Assembly: GCA_002382755.1 (NCBI GenBank)
Contig: DFZT01000080.1
Span: forward strand, 1 to 9,430
DNA: 9,430 nucleotides
Origin: Firmicutes bacterium UBA4049
Lineage (GTDB): Bacteria > Bacillota > Desulfotomaculia > Desulfotomaculales > Nap2-2B
Direction of reading: 5' to 3'
A model generated the notes under the pieces. The model was not told where the DNA came from and made no database searches. It saw only the letters and a list, made by a program, of their open reading frames with translations. Shown piece by piece: positions 4,993 through 9,430 of this stretch (within the stretch, counting starts at the first letter, position 1; every line of letters starts with the position of its first letter). Position numbers and translations under genes: made by a program.

Positions 4993-5141
4993 TAGGTTTT
5001 TTAACCCATGGGGTATTCGCTGGAATGCTTAGATCTGATAAATCATGGAAGCTTTATACAACTCCACTTGGATTGGCGTTAAGAAAAACACTTCCTTGGA
5101 GGGTGACGTTTTCGATGAACGTTGAAACAGGAAAAAGGTAT

Positions 5142-5588
5142 TTAAATATAAAACATAAGCGACCAGTTATCATTTAACTTTTTATATTCGGTAGCCAGGT
5201 CTTCCAGGGTGATCGAGTCAACCAGATTATTGATGCTTTCGTTTAATTTTTCCCAGACATTGGTTTTGATACAATATTCGATACTGTTACCGGGGGGGAT
5301 TTCTTCCGTGTTTTGACTGGTTACTGACAAATCTCCCTCAAGAGCCCTTAGTATAGAGCCTACGGTAATTCGTGAAGGCAAATCAGAAAGGGTGTATCCT
5401 CCTTGAGATCCCTTGGTGCTTTTAACCAGGCCGGCATTCCTCAGCGCCGTAAAAACCTGTTCCAGAAAGCGTACCGAGATATTTTGCCTTTCTGCAATGT
5501 TGTTTAGAGCCACATGGCTTTCTGTTGTATTGACGGCCAGATCCAGCATTGCTCTCAGGCCGTATCTTCCCTTGGCGGAAATTTTCAT
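5142..5588 (-). CDS. Rrf2-family transcriptional regulator, CymR-like
   Basis: A 148-residue Rrf2 protein of normal length. The N-terminal winged helix-turn-helix is clear: MKISAKGRYGLRAMLDLA, the recognition region ISVRFLEQVFTALRNAGLVK and the wing STKGSQGGYTLS at about 57-69, then ITVGSILRALEGDLS and a C-terminal dimerisation helix (VWEKLNESINNLVDSITLEDL). It has one cysteine, Cys106, so the three-Cys cluster site of IscR-type sensors is absent. CymR, the cysteine-metabolism repressor of Firmicutes, likewise has no Fe-S cluster. ATG 5588 is preceded by GGAGGA (5600-5595). It is transcribed away from the met operon, and the intergenic region holds both promoters and a shared candidate operator. 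The inference is repression of sulfur amino-acid genes, with autoregulation. CymR versus another Rrf2 subgroup cannot be settled from motifs alone. Confidence 0.9.
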   Translation of the reverse strand: MKISAKGRYGLRAMLDLAVNTTESHVALNNIAERQNISVRFLEQVFTALRNAGLVKSTKGSQGGYTLSDLPSRITVGSILRALEGDLSVTSQNTEEIPPGNSIEYCIKTNVWEKLNESINNLVDSITLEDLATEYKKLNDNWSLMFYI

Positions 5589-5637
5589 GATCCGTCCTCC
5601 ATAAACCCATAATATATTACCGAGCGACCCTATATGA

Positions 5638-5665
5638 ATTATAATATAATAAAGTATTATGTCAA
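5638..5665 (-). promoter_or_regulatory. Sigma-A-type promoter of the Rrf2 regulator gene
   Basis: On the - strand, TTGACA (5665-5660) and TATAAT (5643-5638), both perfect consensus hexamers, are separated by 16 bases. Transcription would start near 5631, about 43 bases before the regulator's ATG. The -10 hexamer is the first part of TATAATTCATATAGGG (5643-5628), which closely resembles a sequence in the met leader (5790-5804). Binding of a repressor there would block this promoter directly. Confidence 0.82.
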
Positions 5666-5747
5666 TGGAATGTGTAGTTCTGATATAAAAAACGCAGCTA
5701 TACCTGTATCTTGAAAAAAATAATTGAAAAAGTACATCAAAAAAACA

Positions 5748-5776
5748 TTGACATTTTTTCTAACATGAAGTATCCT
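5748..5776 (+). promoter_or_regulatory. Probable promoter of the SAM-riboswitch/met operon
   Basis: TTGACA (5748-5753) is followed after 17 bases by TATCCT (5771-5776), a four-of-six match to the -10 consensus. Transcription would start near 5783, about 45 bases before the riboswitch P1 stem. A second, perfect TATAAT lies at 5790-5795 but has no good -35 at the right distance (GAAGTA, 5767-5772); it may be part of an operator instead of, or as well as, a -10. Confidence 0.6.
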
Positions 5777-5789
5777 TCTGTTTATAGAT

Positions 5790-5804
5790 TATAATACACA
5801 TAGG
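5790..5804 (+). promoter_or_regulatory. Candidate Rrf2/CymR operator in the met leader
   Basis: TATAATACACATAGG here and TATAATTCATATAGG in the Rrf2 promoter (5643-5629, - strand) agree at 13 of 15 positions. The extended sequence TAATACACATAGGAATAAT resembles what I recall of CymR boxes (TAAT ... AT.GGAATTA). Its position at the probable transcription start fits repression. Binding has not been shown; part of the similarity could reflect shared -10-like TATAAT. Confidence 0.45.
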
Positions 5805-5827
5805 AATAATAGAATATACGCATTTGC

Positions 5828-5931
5828 TTCTTATCACGAGAGGGGGAGGGAAAGGCCCGATGAATCCTCGGCAACCATCAGGATCAGCCTGAAAGGTGCC
5901 AAGTCCTGCCGTTAGATCGGAAAGATAAGAA
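5828..5931 (+). ncRNA. SAM-I (S-box) riboswitch aptamer
   Basis: The aptamer senses S-adenosylmethionine and switches off downstream transcription when SAM is plentiful. P1 is TTCTTATC (5828-5835) paired with GATAAGAA (5924-5931). Inside are the class signatures in order: ACGAGAGGGGGAGGGA, then GGCCCGATGA with GGCAACC (P2/kink-turn and pseudoknot region), the P3 hairpin ATCAGGATCAGCCTGA-like pairing, AAGGTGCCAAGTCCTGC (P3-P4 joining and P4), and GATCGGAAAGATAAGA closing P1. It lies 5' of metI, as in Bacillus and clostridial met operons. Confidence 0.96.
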
Positions 5932-5945
5932 AGGAGACAATTTAC

Positions 5946-5986
5946 CCTCTTCTTATCTGTAATAAGAAGAGGTTTTATATTTTTTT
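5946..5986 (+). terminator. Riboswitch-controlled intrinsic terminator
   Basis: CCTCTTCTTAT (5946-5956) pairs perfectly with ATAAGAAGAGG (5962-5972) around loop CTGTA, followed by TTTTATATTTTTTT (5973-5986). The segment TTCTTATC (5950-5957) is identical to the 5' strand of riboswitch P1 (5828-5835). Without SAM, GATAAGAA (5924-5931) can therefore pair with 5950-5957 to form the antiterminator; with SAM it is held in P1 and the terminator forms. The ribosome binding site of metI begins just after the T-run. Confidence 0.94.
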
Positions 5987-6004
5987 AGGAAGGAGGTATT
6001 TCTG

Positions 6005-7135
6005 ATGAAAGTCGAAACAAAAGCAGTTCACGGTTTTAAAGGCTATGATCCCGCCACCGGGGCTCTTAGTTTTCCCATTTATCAAAGCGCTACCTTTAAA
6101 CATCCGGGATTAAATCAGTCTACGGGATACAGCTACTCGCGTGATCAGAACCCTACAAGAGAAGAAGTGGAAAAAACCGTGGCTCTCCTGGAAAGCGGGA
6201 AACATTGCCTGGCCTTTTCTTCCGGAATGGCGGCTGTTGACGTTTTGTTAAAAACATTCTCCCCGGGAGACCATTTTATCGTTTCCGAAGACCTGTACGG
6301 AGGAACCTATCGTCTTTTTGAACAGAACCGGAAATACGGACTTGATTTTACATACCTGGATACGTTTCACACGGAACAGGTAAAAGCGGCAATTAAAAAC
6401 AATACCCGATGTATTTATCTTGAAACGCCTTCCAATCCCACGATGAAGGTGACTGATATCGGAGCGCTGGTGGAGCTGGCCAGGAATGCGGGGATTTTGA
6501 CGGTGGTGGATAACACCTTCCTTACGCCATATTTCCAGAGGCCACTGGAACATGGGGCTGACGCAGTAATCCACAGCGGTACAAAGTACCTGGGAGGCCA
6601 TAATGACACCCTAGCCGGGTTTCTTGTTGTATCCGACGAAAAGATGGGTGAAGACCTGAAACTTCTGCAGATGTCTACCGGCGCTACTCTGTCCCCTTTC
6701 GACAGCTGGCTTGTATTGCGGGGAATAAAGACACTGGGGGTCAGGATGATCAAGTGCCAGCAAAACGCCATGCTGATTGCCGGATGGCTGAAGAGGCACA
6801 AAAAAGTGGAAAGAGTGTACTATATAGGGCTTCCCGAGCATGAAGGTTATGACATATCCCTAAAACAGGCTGCCGGATTTGGTGGAATGATTTCCTTTAC
6901 GGTTAAGGATACGGGACTGGTCGAGCAGATTTTGGGCAAGGTCCGGCTCATATCCTTTGCCGAAAGTTTAGGAGGCGTGGAAAGCTTGATCACTTATCCT
7001 CTGATACAAACCCACGCTGATATTCCCAAAGAAATTCTGGAAAGGCTTGGTATTACTGATCGGCTTTTGCGTCTTTCTGTGGGCATTGAAGACGTTGAAG
7101 ATTTAATCGAAGATTTAGAACAGGCAATGAGGTGA
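6005..7135 (+). CDS. metI: Cystathionine gamma-synthase / O-acetylhomoserine sulfhydrylase type enzyme (MetI-like)
   Basis: A 376-residue PLP enzyme of the Cys/Met metabolism (transsulfuration) family, cytoplasmic, expected to join an activated homoserine with cysteine to give cystathionine, or with sulfide to give homocysteine. The Schiff-base lysine is K194 in HSGTKYLGGHND. Other family blocks are YSYSRDQNPTR (about 42-52, phosphate-binding Tyr and Arg from the partner subunit), FSSGMAA at 71-77, ETPSNPT at 140-146 and VVDNTF with the PLP-N1 Asp169. The ending FAESLGGVESLITYP, then THADIP and LLRLSVGIE, is complete. Blocks such as GGTYRLFEQNRKYGL, SPFDSWLVLRG and FAESLGGVES resemble Bacillus MetI more than MetC, and MetI is also first in its operon. 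AAGGAGG (5990-5996) precedes ATG 6005. It is controlled by the SAM riboswitch; the next gene starts 4 bases after its stop. Reaction specificity is not proven by motifs. Confidence 0.9.
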   Translation: MKVETKAVHGFKGYDPATGALSFPIYQSATFKHPGLNQSTGYSYSRDQNPTREEVEKTVALLESGKHCLAFSSGMAAVDVLLKTFSPGDHFIVSEDLYGGTYRLFEQNRKYGLDFTYLDTFHTEQVKAAIKNNTRCIYLETPSNPTMKVTDIGALVELARNAGILTVVDNTFLTPYFQRPLEHGADAVIHSGTKYLGGHNDTLAGFLVVSDEKMGEDLKLLQMSTGATLSPFDSWLVLRGIKTLGVRMIKCQQNAMLIAGWLKRHKKVERVYYIGLPEHEGYDISLKQAAGFGGMISFTVKDTGLVEQILGKVRLISFAESLGGVESLITYPLIQTHADIPKEILERLGITDRLLRLSVGIEDVEDLIEDLEQAMR

Positions 7136-7139
7136 GAAA

Positions 7140-8276
7140 ATGAAATTTGGCACGCTTTTGATTCATAACGTTAACGGAACGGATAAACATACGGGGGCTC
7201 TTAGTGTACCTATATATCAAACCTCCACCTTTCACCAGGCGGATATCGACAACCCCACAATGTATAATTATTCACGGTCGGGAAATCCCACCCGTTCAGT
7301 TTTGGAGCAGGCAATAGCCCAACTCGAAGGAGGAACACACGGGTTTGCCTTTTCCTCGGGAATGGCAGCTACCTCCTCAGCGCTTTCCATATTTAAATCC
7401 GGCGATCACGTTTTGGTATGTGAGGATGTATATGGCGGCACCCACAGGATATGTAACGGCTATTTCAAACGCTTTGCTCTGGAAACATCTTTTATAGACG
7501 CTGCTGATCCCGGGAAAGTAAAAAGCAAAATCAAAAAGAACACGAAAGCAATTTTTTTAGAGACTCCGTCAAATCCACTGCTAAAAATAACCGATTTGCG
7601 TGAGATGGTGAGAATAGCGAAGGAGAACGATCTGGTGGTCCTGGTTGACAATACTTTTATGTCTCCTTATCTTCAAAGACCTCTGGAATTAGGAGCGGAT
7701 GTCGTAATCCACAGCGCTACCAAATTTATTGGCGGGCATAGCGACGTAGTAGGCGGTTTGGTAGTTGTTAAAGATGAAAATTTGGCCGGGCGCATATATT
7801 CCGTTCAAAATAGTTTTGGGGCAATCCTTGGCCCCCAGGATTCCTGGCTTCTTCTACGCGGATTGAAAACGCTGAAAGTGAGAATGGATTTCCAACAGAA
7901 AAGCGCACAGCGTTTAGCGGAGTGGTTCGCCGGCCATAAAGGGATCAGCCATACTTTTTATCCGGGCTTGGAAGGACATCCGGGGAGAGACGTGCATTTT
8001 GCACAGGCTGATGGCGCCGGAGCCGTTTTTTCCTTTCAAACCAGGCGTGTAGATACAGCCAGGAGGTTGATGAAAAAATTAAAGCTGGCTGCCGTGGCAG
8101 TGAGCCTGGGCGGGGTGGAAACCATCGTTTCATATCCCGTTAAGATGTCTCATGCATCTATGCCGGTAAAGGAAAGAGAAAGACTGGGAATCTTAAATAC
8201 CTTGATCAGGGTTTCCGTAGGTCTGGAAGAAACAGAAGATCTTATTGCGGACTTTGACGCGGCTTTGCGGCCCTAA
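7140..8276 (+). CDS. metC: Cystathionine beta-lyase type enzyme (MetC-like)
   Basis: A 378-residue paralogue of the preceding PLP enzyme, expected to cleave cystathionine to homocysteine, pyruvate and ammonia. K195 in HSATKFIGGHSD holds PLP; YNYSRSGNPTR, FSSGMAA, ETPSNP and LVDNTFMSPYLQRP are all present, and the C-terminus is complete (VAVSLGGVETIVSYP, SHASMP, LIRVSVGLEE). GGTHGFAFSSGMAA, SVQNSFGAILGPQDSW and SHASMPVKERERLGI follow the Bacillus MetC pattern. A cystathionine gamma-lyase cannot be excluded, since these enzymes differ little in motif. The ATG lies 4 bases beyond the metI stop, and the ribosome binding site GAGGTGAG (7129-7136) overlaps that stop, so translation is coupled. With MetI it gives the two-step cysteine-to-homocysteine route under SAM control. 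Confidence 0.9.
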   Translation: MKFGTLLIHNVNGTDKHTGALSVPIYQTSTFHQADIDNPTMYNYSRSGNPTRSVLEQAIAQLEGGTHGFAFSSGMAATSSALSIFKSGDHVLVCEDVYGGTHRICNGYFKRFALETSFIDAADPGKVKSKIKKNTKAIFLETPSNPLLKITDLREMVRIAKENDLVVLVDNTFMSPYLQRPLELGADVVIHSATKFIGGHSDVVGGLVVVKDENLAGRIYSVQNSFGAILGPQDSWLLLRGLKTLKVRMDFQQKSAQRLAEWFAGHKGISHTFYPGLEGHPGRDVHFAQADGAGAVFSFQTRRVDTARRLMKKLKLAAVAVSLGGVETIVSYPVKMSHASMPVKERERLGILNTLIRVSVGLEETEDLIADFDAALRP

Positions 8277-8316
8277 GAACAGGCTATGACAAAAACAGTA
8301 AAGGAGATCCGGCCTC

Positions 8317-9430
8317 GTGGTTAAAGTTATCTTTTATCCCAGCCAAAGTGAGATCCAAGCGCCGGAAGGCACTACTCTTTTGGACGCGGCCAGATTGGCC
8401 GGGGTAACGATAGATTCGCCCTGCGGCGGCTTGGGGACATGCCGTAAATGCAAAGTACGATTGAGGGGCAATCCCGACCTGGATTTTCTCCTGTCCTGCC
8501 AGACGAAAATTACAAGTGATCTTGAGGTAGAGGTCAGCGCCAAAGAGGACAGTCAGACCATGAAAATCCTCAGTCATGGGAGAAGCTCCGCCCTCGAACA
8601 GGACAGCTTTGTCAGAAAGAAATATAACAGTGCACAGAACAGCACTCAAGTTACAGCCGGAGAAAAAACGCTGGGAATTGAACCGGGCAACACGGAGCAG
8701 ATCAACTACGGAATCGTGGTTGACATTGGCACCACCACCCTGGTTGTGTCTCTGGTCGACATAAATAAGGGAACAGAAATTGCTTCTGCCTCCTCATTAA
8801 ATCCCCAGGCCTTGCATGCCCAGGATGTCCTGTCGCGGATCAAGATTGCTTCGGAAGAGGCAGGCCTGGCTTCCTTACATTCCATATTAATTGCGGAAAT
8901 AAATCGTCTGATCGCGCAAGTAACAGCAAGTATGGGTGTAAGTCCGCGCAATATTTACGAAGTCGTCTTCAGCGGCAATACTTGTATGCTTCACCTGGCC
9001 GCCCGTGAAAATCCCGCTTCACTGGGGAGATTTCCGTACACGCCCGGGATTCGCGGCGGTCAACACATCCCGGCGGCCCAATTACACATCAATATAGCCG
9101 CAGAAGGACTCATTTACCTTCCCCCGATTATTTCCGCCTATGTTGGAGCAGATATTACCTCCGGGCTGCTGGCGGCCCAACTATATGCAAATGATGGCGT
9201 AACTCTTTTCATCGATATCGGCACCAATGGTGAGATGGTTATCGGGTCCGACGGCAGACTGACTGCGACTTCTACAGCAGCCGGTCCTGCCTTTGAAGGG
9301 ATGAACATTACTTTTGGCATGCGGGCGGCCGCTGGAGCAATCGAATACTTTAACATTGAAGAAGACGGCGAAGCTACAGTCAGAACCATCGGCGGCAGCA
9401 AAGCAGCGGGCATTTGCGGCAGCGGACTGC
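8317..9430 (+). CDS. Corrinoid-protein reductive activator (RACo/RamA-type, [2Fe-2S] plus ASKHA/DUF4445), 3' truncated
   Basis: An open frame from GTG 8317 runs off the window after 371 codons; complete relatives are about 600-650 residues. The N-terminus is a plant-type [2Fe-2S] domain with C36-GGLGT-C42-RK-C45 and C61 (LLSCQTK) as ligands. After a linker, YGIVVDIGTTTLVVSLVD (about 131-148) and FIDIGTNGEMV are the two phosphate loops of an ASKHA ATPase fold, with AGPAFEGMNI and AGICGSGL further on. Such proteins use ATP to drive electrons into the inactive Co(II) corrinoid of methyltransferase systems. AAGGAG (8301-8306) supports the GTG start. It lies 40 bases after metC with no terminator, so it belongs to the SAM-riboswitch operon. 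The partner is therefore probably a cobalamin-dependent methionine synthase or methyltransferase, perhaps encoded downstream; that is inference. Confidence 0.93.
   Translation, partial: MVKVIFYPSQSEIQAPEGTTLLDAARLAGVTIDSPCGGLGTCRKCKVRLRGNPDLDFLLSCQTKITSDLEVEVSAKEDSQTMKILSHGRSSALEQDSFVRKKYNSAQNSTQVTAGEKTLGIEPGNTEQINYGIVVDIGTTTLVVSLVDINKGTEIASASSLNPQALHAQDVLSRIKIASEEAGLASLHSILIAEINRLIAQVTASMGVSPRNIYEVVFSGNTCMLHLAARENPASLGRFPYTPGIRGGQHIPAAQLHINIAAEGLIYLPPIISAYVGADITSGLLAAQLYANDGVTLFIDIGTNGEMVIGSDGRLTATSTAAGPAFEGMNITFGMRAAAGAIEYFNIEEDGEATVRTIGGSKAAGICGSGL

Noticed and set aside
4810..4995. Plus-strand 61-residue ORF
   Set aside because: It is the opposite-strand shadow of the YezD-like gene and its promoter, with no ribosome binding site or family pattern.
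4986..5177. Plus-strand 63-residue ORF starting at TTG
   Set aside because: No ribosome binding site and no recognised motif. It overlaps the - strand promoter and the 3' end of the Rrf2 gene, so it is probably a chance frame.

Overview
The window looks like chromosome of a Gram-positive, probably anaerobic Firmicute, for example a Peptococcaceae/Desulfotomaculum-type clostridium. Reasons: strong Shine-Dalgarno sites with some GTG and TTG starts, a SAM-I (S-box) riboswitch ahead of a metI-metC pair in the Bacillus order, a CymR-like Rrf2 regulator, a YezD-type small protein, and a RACo/RamA-type corrinoid-protein activator. The taxonomic guess is inference.

Region 1 (1-318) is the 3' end of a lipoate-protein ligase / octanoyltransferase (LplA/LipM family) gene. 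Region 2 (369-4105) is a co-directional thiol-redox and permease cluster: a small CxxC thioredoxin-like protein, a full-length DUF318/ArsP_1-type permease interrupted by one in-frame TGA, two further half-size permeases of the same superfamily, a lipoprotein carrying a thioredoxin-like domain, and a CcdA-type membrane electron carrier. The TGA (877-879) falls exactly on the first cysteine of the family's TPF-C-SCS motif, the reading frame is otherwise intact on both sides, and stem-loops follow it. The best reading is a selenocysteine-containing permease. Region 3 (4146-4310) is the C-terminal remnant of an ACR3-type arsenite exporter, which supports a metalloid/arsenic context for the cluster.

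Region 4 (4311-4745) has no gene. It holds a + strand terminator, a 25-bp direct repeat in two copies, two inverted repeats and a - strand terminator, and looks like scarred, possibly mobile-element-derived DNA. Region 5 (4746-5665, - strand) holds a YezD/DUF2292 small gene missed by ATG/GTG/TTG ORF calling, with its own consensus promoter, and an Rrf2 regulator with its own near-perfect promoter.

Region 6 (5748-9430, + strand) is a methionine/transsulfuration operon. A promoter and a SAM-I riboswitch with an intrinsic terminator control metI (cystathionine gamma-synthase type), metC (cystathionine beta-lyase type) and a 3'-truncated [2Fe-2S]-ASKHA corrinoid activator, which could keep a cobalamin-dependent methyltransferase step of methionine synthesis active. 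A shared sequence of the form TATAATWCAYATAGG occurs in the Rrf2 promoter and in the met leader, suggesting that the regulator controls both itself and the met operon. SAM-dependent attenuation and cysteine/sulfur-dependent repression may therefore act on one operon.
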